Shown piece after piece: positions 17,676-25,654 of a DNA stretch of 64,000 bases. Source of the stretch: an uncultured Clostridia bacterium (lineage in GTDB: Bacteria > Bacillota > Clostridia > TANB77 > CAG-508); contig CAKOUO010000007.1 of assembly GCA_934120645.1 (NCBI GenBank), positions 1 to 64,000 on the forward strand, given 5' to 3'. Under the pieces are notes generated by a model. It did no database searches and was not told the origin of the DNA. It saw only the letters and a list, made by a program, of their open reading frames with translations. Every line of letters starts with the position of its first letter. The stretch's first letter is position 1. Both the position numbers and the translations under genes were made by a program.

Positions 17676-19064
17676 TTAACCATAAAATCTATCTGTAATA
17701 CAATTAGCATTTAATTCTATTGTCAATTTGTTTCCATTCACTTTTAATTTAGGCGTGAATACAAAACCAAAATCATCATAATTATTTGAATCTTTTTGTT
17801 TTGCTTTATATTCAATGTCATATTCAATTTTTATTTTTGATAAATCAACACCTTTTCTAACATAACAATATCCATTATAATCATAAATAAATTTTGCTTT
17901 ATAAATAGGATGTGTATCATCTTTAACTACTGAATTTCTAGATGAATATATAGATGTATCATCTAAATAAGTATCTTCATAATAAAAAGCACGCGGTTTT
18001 AAATCTGACCAATTTTCTTTCATTTGCAATTCTTCATAATTTTTAGCACCAGACAATGTTTTAGCATTATTAACCAGATTTAATGAATATTTGGCAAAAT
18101 AATTTGTATCATTTAAAACATCATCAATAGTTTTATAGCTTTGGGTAGTATTATTAGATTTTATACTCGATGAAATATTATTTGATTTGTTATTAGATGA
18201 GGAAATATTATTACTAATAACTGTATTGTCTGAATTATTACTGCTTGTATTATTGGCTTTAGTATTTAAATCATTCTTAGACAAATCTTTTATTAATCTC
18301 CAACATTTATTTTGTCTATGATACTTTACTTCTTCTTCACTGGCTGGAGAAATTATCATAGAAGAAGTTGTGTTTGTTCCAGAACCATAAATATATATAT
18401 TATTTTTATAATATGAACAAATATTAACATCATTTAAATCTTTTCCTTCTGTTCGCGCATCTAATAATTGTTGAAAAAATTCAGCAATTTTAGTATGTAA
18501 ATCATCATCTATAATAGATACATAGTATAATAAAACTTTAGCATTTTCAGACAAATCTTCTGTATTTAACCAAGAATATGAAATAGTATCAACTTTGTCA
18601 GAACTATTTTCTACTATAAATTCAAAATTAAAAGCGTCATAAGGGACAACTTTTAATCCCATTGCTGATTCTGCTAATGTAGGATTTCTAAATTTTCTGA
18701 AAATGATTCTATATACTGTCAAATTATTTCCGTATGGTTTTGCAACTTCCCAATCAGATATTGCAATATTACCATTATTGTAATTATCAATTTTGCTTTT
18801 TAAATATGTCCATGTTGTTTTAAATCTCATTCCTGAAATAGAAACATCGGATTTTTCTATATTTGAATTTTCTATTTCTGTATTATCAATGTTAGTATTT
18901 TTATTTATTGAACTATCTTGATTATTAACTTTTATGCTATTAAAGTTAATTACACCATTTCTATTAAGAATGTATAAACCAGTACCGACAACTACAATAG
19001 TGGTTATTAAAATCATTATTATTATTTTATAGTTAACTTTTATAAATTTAATTATTTTTTCCAT
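17676..19064 (-). CDS. Membrane-anchored extracytoplasmic protein with Ser/Asn linker, unknown
   Basis: This 462-residue protein has a membrane helix at about 13-33, an Asn/Ser-rich linker (35-75), an N-terminal domain with several Trp and Tyr (about 75-265), a low-complexity Asn/Ser/Thr spacer (about 268-310) and a second C-terminal domain (about 315-460). I recognise no catalytic motif. GGAGG lies upstream of ATG 19064. It is the middle gene of the three-gene operon of anchored unknown proteins. The bipartite form with a flexible spacer suggests two surface domains, but no function can be given. Confidence 0.6.
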   Translation of the reverse strand: MEKIIKFIKVNYKIIIMILITTIVVVGTGLYILNRNGVINFNSIKVNNQDSSINKNTNIDNTEIENSNIEKSDVSISGMRFKTTWTYLKSKIDNYNNGNIAISDWEVAKPYGNNLTVYRIIFRKFRNPTLAESAMGLKVVPYDAFNFEFIVENSSDKVDTISYSWLNTEDLSENAKVLLYYVSIIDDDLHTKIAEFFQQLLDARTEGKDLNDVNICSYYKNNIYIYGSGTNTTSSMIISPASEEEVKYHRQNKCWRLIKDLSKNDLNTKANNTSSNNSDNTVISNNISSSNNKSNNISSSIKSNNTTQSYKTIDDVLNDTNYFAKYSLNLVNNAKTLSGAKNYEELQMKENWSDLKPRAFYYEDTYLDDTSIYSSRNSVVKDDTHPIYKAKFIYDYNGYCYVRKGVDLSKIKIEYDIEYKAKQKDSNNYDDFGFVFTPKLKVNGNKLTIELNANCITDRFYG

Positions 19065-19077
19065 ATAAATCCTCCAT

Positions 19078-19521
19078 TTATTTGAAATATTTTTTATTCA
19101 TTTTAGACACTACATTACCACTAATTTCTTCAACTTTTGCGTTTTTCCAATTATCGCTATACATCATATTCTCTAATCTTATTGAATTATAAAATTGATT
19201 ATTGGTGATAGAATAAGTAGCCGTGTAATAGTTATTTGAAGAACCACTTAAACTTGCAGTTATATAATTTAATTGTACTAAAATTTCGTCTCCATAATAA
19301 ATTATCTTATTGTTATTAACGCTTAATTTTTGAATAGGATTTGAAGATATATCATCAGATTTTAAATGTTCGATTGCTGTAGTAAAGTATTTTTCTGATG
19401 AACTATTTAAATTATCATTAAAAATTAAATTTAATACATATTTTGTTCCCATAAATCCTACTACGAATAATATGCAAAATATAATACTGCTTATTATTTT
19501 GTTACTTGTACTTGTTTCCAT
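19078..19521 (-). CDS. Small membrane-anchored protein, unknown
   Basis: This 147-residue protein has an N-terminal membrane helix (about 10-30) followed by one small beta-rich extracytoplasmic domain. No family is recognised. It is the first gene of the three-gene operon and is divergent from the XRE regulator gene at 19659, with 137 bp between them. GGGGG lies about 15 nt upstream of ATG 19521. The adjacent regulator could control the operon, but there is no direct evidence. Confidence 0.55.
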   Translation of the reverse strand: METSTSNKIISSIIFCILFVVGFMGTKYVLNLIFNDNLNSSSEKYFTTAIEHLKSDDISSNPIQKLSVNNNKIIYYGDEILVQLNYITASLSGSSNNYYTATYSITNNQFYNSIRLENMMYSDNWKNAKVEEISGNVVSKMNKKYFK

Positions 19522-19658
19522 TTTTTCAAATTCCCCCTTTTTTTAAAATTATACCACTAATATTTTAAAAAATAAAGTATCACTTGTATTTTTTAAAGTG
19601 CGGTTTTCTGTAATTAAATTATTATTGTTGATATACTATTTTAAATCGGAGGTATTGT

Positions 19659-20003
19659 ATGAGCAATAATATTGAAAATAAAGTATGGAAAAAAATTGGG
19701 ATAAATATAAAAATAGCTAGAACACTTAAAAATATGACACAAGAACAACTAGCAGAACAATTAAAAAAATCTATTAATTTTGTGAGTTTAATTGAACGTG
19801 GACAAAGTGGAATAAGTGTTAATACAGTCGTAGATATATGTAACATTTTAGATATAGAACCTAATGCTATTTTTAATGGATTAATAAAATATAAAAATAA
19901 GAAAGATGAATTAATCATTAATAGCATTTCAAACTTATCTAATGATGATAAAGACATTATTAATGATTTACTAGAATATATTAACAATAAAAATAAAAAA
20001 TAG
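19659..20003 (+). CDS. XRE-family helix-turn-helix regulator
   Basis: This 114-residue protein has a Cro/CI-type HTH (about 12-67: NMTQEQLAEQLKKSINFVSLIERG) and a short helical C-terminal part (LSNDDKDIINDLLEYI). It resembles the regulator at 33363-33701 in both parts (xIxPNxIFN and the Leu-rich end), so the two are paralogues. GGAGGT precedes ATG 19659. It is divergent from the unknown three-gene operon and lies directly left of the tRNA-Pro element, outside its boundary. Its operator is not identified. Confidence 0.85.
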   Translation: MSNNIENKVWKKIGINIKIARTLKNMTQEQLAEQLKKSINFVSLIERGQSGISVNTVVDICNILDIEPNAIFNGLIKYKNKKDELIINSISNLSNDDKDIINDLLEYINNKNKK

Positions 20004-20031
20004 GCTACAAGATGATGTAGCCTATTTTTTT
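19996..20031 (+). terminator. Terminator after the XRE gene
   Basis: AATAGGCTACA pairs with TGTAGCCTATT, followed by a T-run at 20025-20031. Confidence 0.85.
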
Positions 20032-20074
20032 ATTTAATGCTTCAATACAAAAATCTAAATTTAAGCCATTTGAT

Positions 20075-20102
20075 AAAAAAATAGAAGCTTTTAAAGCTTC
20101 TA
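20075..20102 (-). terminator. Original tRNA-Pro terminator, displaced by the insertion
   Basis: TAGAAGCTT/AAGCTTCTA (20082-20102) is followed on the minus strand by seven U residues. It lies 4 bp beyond the left 12-bp tRNA-Pro repeat, the place a terminator would have downstream of an uninterrupted tRNA-Pro gene. Confidence 0.75.
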
Positions 20103-20106
20103 TAAT

Positions 20107-20118
20107 TGGTCGAGGTGA
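20107..20118. repeat. Left attachment repeat (tRNA-Pro 3' end)
   Basis: TGGTCGAGGTGA is identical to the last 12 nt of tRNA-Pro (minus strand) at 30021-30032. It marks the tRNA-distal end of the integrated element. Confidence 0.85.
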
Positions 20119-20181
20119 GGTACTCTAGCCAATTGCTATTTTTCTTTATTTATCAAGCATTTTAAAGTCTTGTGTTTTTAC

Positions 20182-20245
20182 TTTGAAACTTTTCCTTGAA
20201 ACTTTAATAAAATTAATTCTGATAAATTCTAGTAAGGTTTCAAGG
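20182..20245. repeat. Arm-type repeat cluster, left end
   Basis: Copies of CTTGAAACTTT occur at about 20182-20192 (one mismatch) and 20195-20205, with an inverted copy GGTTTCAAGG at 20236-20245. The same motif occurs three times near the right end (29832-29875). This matches the two-ended arm-site layout of Tn916-like integrases. Confidence 0.6.
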
Positions 20246-20261
20246 CTTCTCTTTTGTGTTT

Positions 20262-21656
20262 TTAAGCATAGTCGTAATCGTAATCAGAATCTACATTAAA
20301 TATTTCTTTATCTATTAAATAATCTTCAACATTCTTATTTTCTGTTTTTTCAAATTCAATATCTACATCAACGTAGTATTTCATTGTGACAGTAATATCA
20401 GTATGACCTAATATCTTCTTAAGAACTGCTGGAGCGATTTTAGCCTCTGCACATCTAGTTGCAAATGTTCCTCTTAACATATGGGTATGAATATCAGTCT
20501 TTTTAACTAATTTTCCTTTTGTATTTTCTTCTTCATAGATTCCAATATTTAAATCTAATGCAATTCTTTTTAAACTGCTATTTATCGAATTTTCTACATA
20601 CATTGTTCTATCTTCTTTACAAAATAATAAGTGATTTTTATTATCAATTTTATGTTGTAATGCACCTTGAATGATTTGATAAATTATATTATTCATATTC
20701 AATGTTCTTTGACCTGTATTTGTTTTTGTAGTATTTCCTATAATTGCTTTACCATTATTATCTTTAGTTTGAGTTCTCCTAATATAGATTTGTCTATTTT
20801 CTAAATCTATATCTTTGTCATAATCTAATACTAAAGCCTCTCCTATTCTCATTCCTGTGCTCAATAATAGTAACAAAATATATTTGTGTCGACATTCCTT
20901 ATAACTTGCATTATTTAAATAATCAACTAATTTCTTTTGCTCATCAACTGTTAGTGAAACTCTGTGATGACTTTTATATTCGCTTTTCGGCTTTTCAACT
21001 CTATTATAGCCTTCCATAAAATTATCTGTTATTATATTTTCATATTTTGCTTGTCCAAATGCCATACATAATAGTTCATAGTTTTGTTTTATTGTACTTT
21101 TAGAATAGTTTTTCAAATTCTCTAAATATTTAACTACTTCATCTCTTGTAACTTTTGAAATAGGCTTATTAGTAAATTTCTCTTTAACTAGTTTCTTTAT
21201 TGTATCTGATTTCCTTTTGTGTGTTGCTTTAATTATTTTCCCTAATTTATAATCTTCTTCAATTTTATTTTTTACAAGATCAATTATTGTTTTATTACTT
21301 TTTGTAATTATTTTAAATTCACGATTTGCTTCCATTTCAATTTGAAATGATAATGCTTTATTAAACGCTTCTTTCTCATTCTTTCCTACAAATGTTTTAG
21401 TAGTTCTTCTTCCTGTGATTGTATCTCTGCCTGTTGTTACTATTGCTTTAGGTGTTATAGAAAAATAGAACGAATCACATTCTACATTATTTTCAATAAC
21501 TTTTCCATTTTCAAATTTTGTTATTTGTCTATATTTACATGTATCTTTCATTTTGCAATTGCTACAAATTTCTTTGCTAGACAGTCCTTTATCTTTAGAA
21601 TTTTTTAATGTTTTTGTTAAATAAGTTCCTACTGTTATTCCTTTTACTTTATTCAT
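20262..21656 (-). CDS. int: Tn916-type tyrosine integrase
   Basis: This 464-residue site-specific recombinase is predicted to insert and excise the element at tRNA-Pro. It has an N-terminal Cys-rich part (SNCKMKDTCKYR), an arm-binding region, a SAM-like core-binding domain (about 160-235) and the catalytic domain: first Arg in STGMRIGEAL, HMLRGTFATRC (His-x2-Arg) and LGHTDITVTMKYY with the nucleophile Tyr. It lies 144 bp inside the left end, as expected for the cognate integrase. Start ATG 21656 follows AAGAAAGGAAAAC. Genes int and xis are on the same strand with 175 bp between them. Confidence 0.93.
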   Translation of the reverse strand: MNKVKGITVGTYLTKTLKNSKDKGLSSKEICSNCKMKDTCKYRQITKFENGKVIENNVECDSFYFSITPKAIVTTGRDTITGRRTTKTFVGKNEKEAFNKALSFQIEMEANREFKIITKSNKTIIDLVKNKIEEDYKLGKIIKATHKRKSDTIKKLVKEKFTNKPISKVTRDEVVKYLENLKNYSKSTIKQNYELLCMAFGQAKYENIITDNFMEGYNRVEKPKSEYKSHHRVSLTVDEQKKLVDYLNNASYKECRHKYILLLLLSTGMRIGEALVLDYDKDIDLENRQIYIRRTQTKDNNGKAIIGNTTKTNTGQRTLNMNNIIYQIIQGALQHKIDNKNHLLFCKEDRTMYVENSINSSLKRIALDLNIGIYEEENTKGKLVKKTDIHTHMLRGTFATRCAEAKIAPAVLKKILGHTDITVTMKYYVDVDIEFEKTENKNVEDYLIDKEIFNVDSDYDYDYA

Positions 21657-21687
21657 TTTCTTGTTTTCCTTTCTTGTAAATTTTTAG

Positions 21688-21751
21688 GAAAACTCTTGAT
21701 ATAAGTAAATTTTTCGTGTATAATTATTTTAATACTATAGCAAGAGTTTTC
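21688..21751 (-). promoter_or_regulatory. 11-bp inverted repeat between xis and int
   Basis: GAAAACTCTTG (21688-21698) and CAAGAGTTTTC (21741-21751) are exact inverted copies 42 bp apart, upstream of int and downstream of xis. They could form a long-range hairpin in the xis-int transcript or flank an int promoter; the role is unknown. Confidence 0.4.
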
Positions 21752-21831
21752 TTGTGGATACATATTTTAAATAGTAGTTTGAAGGTTTAAATGTCGCATA
21801 TTTAAATCTTCTTTTTTTATCTCTTGTAATC

Positions 21832-22026
21832 TTACTCATTTACTTCACTTAAAACTCTACGTGTACTTACATATTCATTAAATGAACTTACAGCAACTTT
21901 AAATGATTTTCCAACTTTTATACAAGGAAAATCAGAACGGTGGAATAAGTCTAAACAAGTTTTATTTCCTATTCCTAATATTCTTCTTACATCTGCTGTT
22001 GTATAAAATTTAATTTCGTTTTCCAT
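21832..22026 (-). CDS. xis: Excisionase-like MerR-type HTH protein
   Basis: This 64-residue protein has a winged-helix/HTH_17 pattern (YTTADVRRILGIGNKTCLDLF, then FPCIKVGKSFKVAVSSFNEYV). Its size and place just upstream of int in the same direction fit Tn916-type Xis, which bends DNA at the element ends and favours excision. CGAAAGGAG precedes ATG 22026. An alternative is a small regulator. Confidence 0.82.
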   Translation of the reverse strand: MENEIKFYTTADVRRILGIGNKTCLDLFHRSDFPCIKVGKSFKVAVSSFNEYVSTRRVLSEVNE

Positions 22027-22076
22027 AAGTTTTTTCTCCTTTCGTGTTTTATTTTATGATGATATTTTCCTTGTCC

Positions 22077-22209
22077 CTCATCATCTGGGAATTATTAGAT
22101 GGTAATTTACATTACTCCACTGGAATTTCACCACTCCGACTTCGTCCGAGTTGCACCCTATACGATGAGTTAAGGCTATGCAAGTGTCTCATTATGCTGT
22201 ATCTAACAA
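22077..22209 (-). ncRNA. Putative structured 5' leader RNA of xis
   Basis: This gene-free stretch upstream of xis is locally more GC-rich than its surroundings. On the minus strand a 9-bp helix (22201-22209 with 22092-22100, one G-U) closes a domain containing the hairpin ACTCGGAC/GTCGGAGT (22133-22151, one mismatch) and a TTGCA/TGCAA helix (22151-22155 with 22179-22183). GATGAG (22164-22169) can pair with CTCATC (22077-22082) as a possible pseudoknot. I do not recognise the family. The pairing was done by eye. Confidence 0.4.
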
Positions 22210-22260
22210 CTGAAATATTCAATTTTCAATGTTCTATTTAAAGAATTTTGGGTAATTCTA

Positions 22261-22373
22261 TTGACTTTTTAAAGTAATTATTGTAAGCTATATATATCAA
22301 CAAGTAATTACTTAACTTTATCAGATTATAACGTAAGCTTTATAATTTGTCAAGTGATTACAATAAAATTTTT
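22261..22373 (+). promoter_or_regulatory. Promoter/operator region with repeated AAGTAATTA motifs
   Basis: The palindrome AAGTAATTACTT (22302-22313) is flanked by the related AAGTAATTATTGTAAGC (from 22272) and CAAGTGATTACAATAA (from 22351). A candidate -10 TATAAT lies at 22341-22346, upstream of the gene at 22396. This looks like a multi-site operator for a repressor that binds the promoter of the element's rightward genes. Confidence 0.5.
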
Positions 22374-22395
22374 AGAAATTTTTTAGGAGTGAAAA

Positions 22396-23262
22396 ATGAA
22401 AGCTAATTTTTATATAGAAAATCAACGTTTCTGCCTAGCTTTTGACAGATACGTAATCGAAGAAATAAATGGAAAAAGATATGTTCTACCAGAAAAAGGA
22501 GCTAAAAATCATGCTTCAACCTTTTCTGATTGGATAGATAGATATTTGATAGATATTTTAAATATTGGAAAAAAGGTATATTACAAAGAAGAAGTTGAAG
22601 ATATAGAAATTTTAGATTATGTACGAAACTATGGATTATTTGGATTTATGGCTGATTTTCCAGTTAATAGATATTATGTGTTAGATGATACTGTTGCTTT
22701 AAGAGATTATAATTTAATTAATTACGAAGATCATATAACAAATATGAAATTAGAAGAATACTTACATTTCTTTATGCCGAAACTAAATAATAATCAGATT
22801 AAAGAACTTATTGAAAAATGTAGAAAAGATATATCTCCTAGAATTATGGAGAAATATCTTACACCAGAGCTAAATGAATTTTTGATTTTTTCTAAAAATT
22901 ATGGAGAACCTGTTGATATGATTCTACAATATGCAAAAATTCTATATGAACATCTAGTTCACTTTGTAGAAGAACGTCACTTAATGAATTATTCTCCACT
23001 TATAGCAATAAATAATCTTTATACTAATATAGATAGCTTACACAATAATGAAATAGGTTTAGTTTATGGTTATTTAAAACAAGCAATAGATTTGAATTTT
23101 TTAGTGAATTTATCACAAGATACTATTATGCTTAAGATTTGTAAATTCTGTCATAAGGCTTTTATACCTAAAAACTCAAAGGCAGAATATGATACACCAC
23201 AATGTAAAAATAAGGCTAATGTTTATAGTTTTAGGAAAAGAGCTCAAGAAGAAGATAATTAA
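22396..23262 (+). CDS. Element-encoded protein with C-terminal CGNR-like zinc ribbon (DUF6076-like)
   Basis: This 288-residue soluble protein of unknown function is mainly alpha-helical, with a C-terminal metal-binding segment (about 250-285): CKFCHKAFIPKNSKAEYDT then PQCKNKANVYSFRKR. That is CxxC followed by a single Cys and a basic tail, similar to the CGNR zinc finger of nucleic-acid-binding proteins. It may be the DUF6076 family, but I am not sure. It follows the operator-like region, and the AlbA_2 gene starts 22 bp after its stop, so the two form one transcription unit. Confidence 0.65.
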   Translation: MKANFYIENQRFCLAFDRYVIEEINGKRYVLPEKGAKNHASTFSDWIDRYLIDILNIGKKVYYKEEVEDIEILDYVRNYGLFGFMADFPVNRYYVLDDTVALRDYNLINYEDHITNMKLEEYLHFFMPKLNNNQIKELIEKCRKDISPRIMEKYLTPELNEFLIFSKNYGEPVDMILQYAKILYEHLVHFVEERHLMNYSPLIAINNLYTNIDSLHNNEIGLVYGYLKQAIDLNFLVNLSQDTIMLKICKFCHKAFIPKNSKAEYDTPQCKNKANVYSFRKRAQEEDN

Positions 23263-23284
23263 TACTGAATTGGAGGAATTCTGA

Positions 23285-24943
23285 ATGGAAGAAATAAAAA
23301 ATATATTACTTTCTTTAATTAAAGAAAACGAAAAAGAATATGTTGAATATAAGGAAGCTAAAAATAATTTTGATTTTAATGAACTTGGAAGATATTTTTC
23401 TGCATTAAGTAATGGAGCTAATTTAGTAGGAAAACAATATGCTTGGCTTGTATTCGGAGTAAGTGATAAAACTCATGAATTTGTAAATACTAATTATAGA
23501 AAAGGTGCTAATTTAAACAGCTTGAAAAAAGAAATAACTCAATCAACTAATGATAATATGACATTTATGGATATATATGAATTTGAAATTGATAGTAATA
23601 GAGTTATAATGTTTAAAATTCCTGCAGCAATTGGAGTACCAACTACTTGGAAAAACATTGCTTATGATAGAAATGATGAGTCACTAATTCCTTTAAATGA
23701 TGTAAAAAGAGATACAATATTATCTACAGTAAATGTTGATTGGACAAGACAAATTATTAGTGACTTAACAGTTGATGATTTAGATAAAAATGCTATATTA
23801 AAAGCTAGAGAACAATTTAAAAAGAAAAATGAAAATAAAGAAATTGCAGATGAAATTGATAAAATGGATGATATTACCTTTTTAAATAAAGCAAAAGTTT
23901 TGTTAAATGGTAAAGTAACTCGTGCTGCATGGCTATTATTAGGAAGTGAAGATACAAATACATATGTTGATAATTATATTCCTTATATAACTTGGAAATT
24001 ACAAGAAGGTACTGATATTATTGACTATGAACATTTTACAATTCCATTTATTATTACAATGGATAAAGCTAGTGAAAAAATCAGAAACTTAAGATATAGA
24101 TATATGCCAAGTCAAACAACACTTTTTCCAAATGAAGTAGATAAATATGATATAAATATTCTCCGTGAGTTATTAAATAATGCCATTGCACATCAAGACT
24201 ATAGAAAAGGCGGAAGAGTAAACATTATTGAAATGAAAGATAAATTGATGATATTAAATGAAGGTAGATTTATACCTCAATCAGTCGATACTTTAATTAT
24301 AAATGAGGGTTATGTTCCGCCATATTATAGAAATCAATTTTTAGCACAAGCAATGGTTAACTTAAATATGATTGATACTGCAGGTATGGGAATTAGAAGG
24401 AGTTTTGAAAAATTGAGAGAAAGATTTTTCCCAATGCCAGATTATGACTTGAGTGAAAAAGATAGAGTAAAAGTAACTATATATGGTAAAATTCTTGATG
24501 AAAAATACTCTCAAGTATTATTTGAAAAAACTGATTTAAGCCTACAAGAAGTTATGCTTTTAGATAGAGTACAAAAAAATATCCCAATATCTAAAGAGCA
24601 ATCCGATATTCTTCGTAAAGACAATTTAATTGAAGGAAGATATCCTAATATATATGTTTCTAAACAAATCTCTGAAATTGTTGATGATAAAGTTTCCTAT
24701 ACTAAAAAATCCGGATTCAATGATCAATATTATAAAGATTTAGTTTTGAAATATATAAATGACTTTGGAAGTATTACAAAGAAAGATTTAGATGAATTAT
24801 TGATAAGCAAATTGCCTGACCATCTAAACAAAGAGCAAAAGAAAACAAAAATAAAGTATCTTGTGAATGTTTGCTTACAGAAGAAAGAAGAAAAAATAAA
24901 GAATATTGGAACAACTCGTTATCCAGTATGGGCAAAAAAATAG
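23285..24943 (+). CDS. AlbA_2-domain putative DNA-binding / ATP-binding regulator
   Basis: This 552-residue protein of the Schlafen-AlbA_2 class (COG2865-like) has an N-terminal AlbA_2 domain (about 15-145: EYKEAKNNFDFNELGRYFSA, then WLVFGVSD), a middle GHKL-like ATP-binding region (about 295-395: ELLNNAIAHQDYRKGG, MLILNEGRF-like, TAGMGIRR) and C-terminal winged-helix segments. Such proteins are common on mobile elements and are thought to regulate transcription or act in phage defence. TTGGAGG precedes ATG 23285. The segment after the stop codon still resembles the family's linker in the same frame (see 24944-25100). Confidence 0.78.
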   Translation: MEEIKNILLSLIKENEKEYVEYKEAKNNFDFNELGRYFSALSNGANLVGKQYAWLVFGVSDKTHEFVNTNYRKGANLNSLKKEITQSTNDNMTFMDIYEFEIDSNRVIMFKIPAAIGVPTTWKNIAYDRNDESLIPLNDVKRDTILSTVNVDWTRQIISDLTVDDLDKNAILKAREQFKKKNENKEIADEIDKMDDITFLNKAKVLLNGKVTRAAWLLLGSEDTNTYVDNYIPYITWKLQEGTDIIDYEHFTIPFIITMDKASEKIRNLRYRYMPSQTTLFPNEVDKYDINILRELLNNAIAHQDYRKGGRVNIIEMKDKLMILNEGRFIPQSVDTLIINEGYVPPYYRNQFLAQAMVNLNMIDTAGMGIRRSFEKLRERFFPMPDYDLSEKDRVKVTIYGKILDEKYSQVLFEKTDLSLQEVMLLDRVQKNIPISKEQSDILRKDNLIEGRYPNIYVSKQISEIVDDKVSYTKKSGFNDQYYKDLVLKYINDFGSITKKDLDELLISKLPDHLNKEQKKTKIKYLVNVCLQKKEEKIKNIGTTRYPVWAKK

Positions 24944-25100
24944 TTATTTGTTCCGATACTTTATCCGGAAGTACCGGATAAAGTATCGGATAATTTTCAA
25001 AAAGTATCGGATAATTTTCCGGATAATTTTAACTTGACTGTAACTTGATTATAGAAAAATTACCAGATAGTTTAAACGAAAATCAAAATAAATAACGGTA
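24944..25100 (+). pseudogene. Remnant of an AlbA_2-type C-terminal linker and winged helix; also a strong hairpin
   Basis: Read on in the same frame after the TAG at 24941-24943, this stretch encodes VSDNFQKVSDNFPDNF-like repeats typical of AlbA_2 linkers. In another frame 25051-25095 encodes IEKLPDSLNENQNK, similar to ISKLPDHLNKEQKK in the intact gene. At the DNA level, CCGATACTTTATCCGG (24953-24968) and its exact inverse (24974-24989) make a 16-bp stem, and AGTATCGGATAATTTT occurs twice (24982, 25003). It is probably decayed coding sequence. Confidence 0.5.
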
Positions 25101-25142
25101 TCGACTAAAATAAAAAAACAAATTGTAAAAAAGGGAGTATTT

Positions 25143-25649
25143 ATGAAACAAGGAATTATTATAGCAGGATTTACAGCATTAGGAAAAACAACATTAGCAC
25201 AAAAATATGATAATATAATAGATTTAGAGTCAAGTTTATATCAATGGAAGTATAAAAATAAAATGACGCTTGAAGAAATAGAGACTAACAAAGGGAAAAA
25301 AGAAAGAATACCAAATGATAAATTTCCAGAAAACTATATTAAAGCTATTTTAGAGGCTAGAAAAAAATATGATATAGTTTTAACATCTATGCATTGGAAG
25401 TTATTAGAATATTTTAATAAAAATAATATTAGTTTCTATTTAGCTTATCCTAAATTAGATTCTGGAGATGTTTTAAAACAAAGATGTATAGATAGAGGAA
25501 ATACCGAAGAATGGGCTCAAGCAATAAAAGATAAAGTTAATTTATGGTATCCTAGAATAAGAGAATACAATATAAAAAATGTTATATTTATTGATAAAAA
25601 TGAATGTTTAGAAAATGCATTAATTAAAATGAATTTAATAAAGGAATAA
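25143..25649 (+). CDS. P-loop nucleotide kinase-like protein
   Basis: This 168-residue soluble protein has a Walker A motif GFTALGKTT (about 9-17), an acidic second motif (IIDLESSLY) and a lid-like region with Arg (LKQRCIDRG), as in small kinases of the adenylate/shikimate kinase fold. The substrate is unknown. AAGGGAG precedes ATG 25143. The ABC exporter gene starts 5 bp after its stop, with its ribosome binding site inside this gene's end, so the two are translationally close and probably work together. It is cargo of the tRNA-Pro element. Confidence 0.65.
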   Translation: MKQGIIIAGFTALGKTTLAQKYDNIIDLESSLYQWKYKNKMTLEEIETNKGKKERIPNDKFPENYIKAILEARKKYDIVLTSMHWKLLEYFNKNNISFYLAYPKLDSGDVLKQRCIDRGNTEEWAQAIKDKVNLWYPRIREYNIKNVIFIDKNECLENALIKMNLIKE

Positions 25650-25654
25650 CAGGA

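Noticed and set aside
22091..22165. Resemblance of AGGGUGCAACUCGG in the xis leader to the T-box core AGGGUGGNACCGCG
   Set aside because: Several conserved T-box positions differ, no specifier loop or antiterminator pairing is evident, and the downstream gene is an excisionase.
22044..22241. A 65-codon open frame opposite the xis leader
   Set aside because: No ribosome binding site, odd composition (Cys- and Leu-rich), and it overlaps a region that folds well on the other strand; better explained as structured leader.
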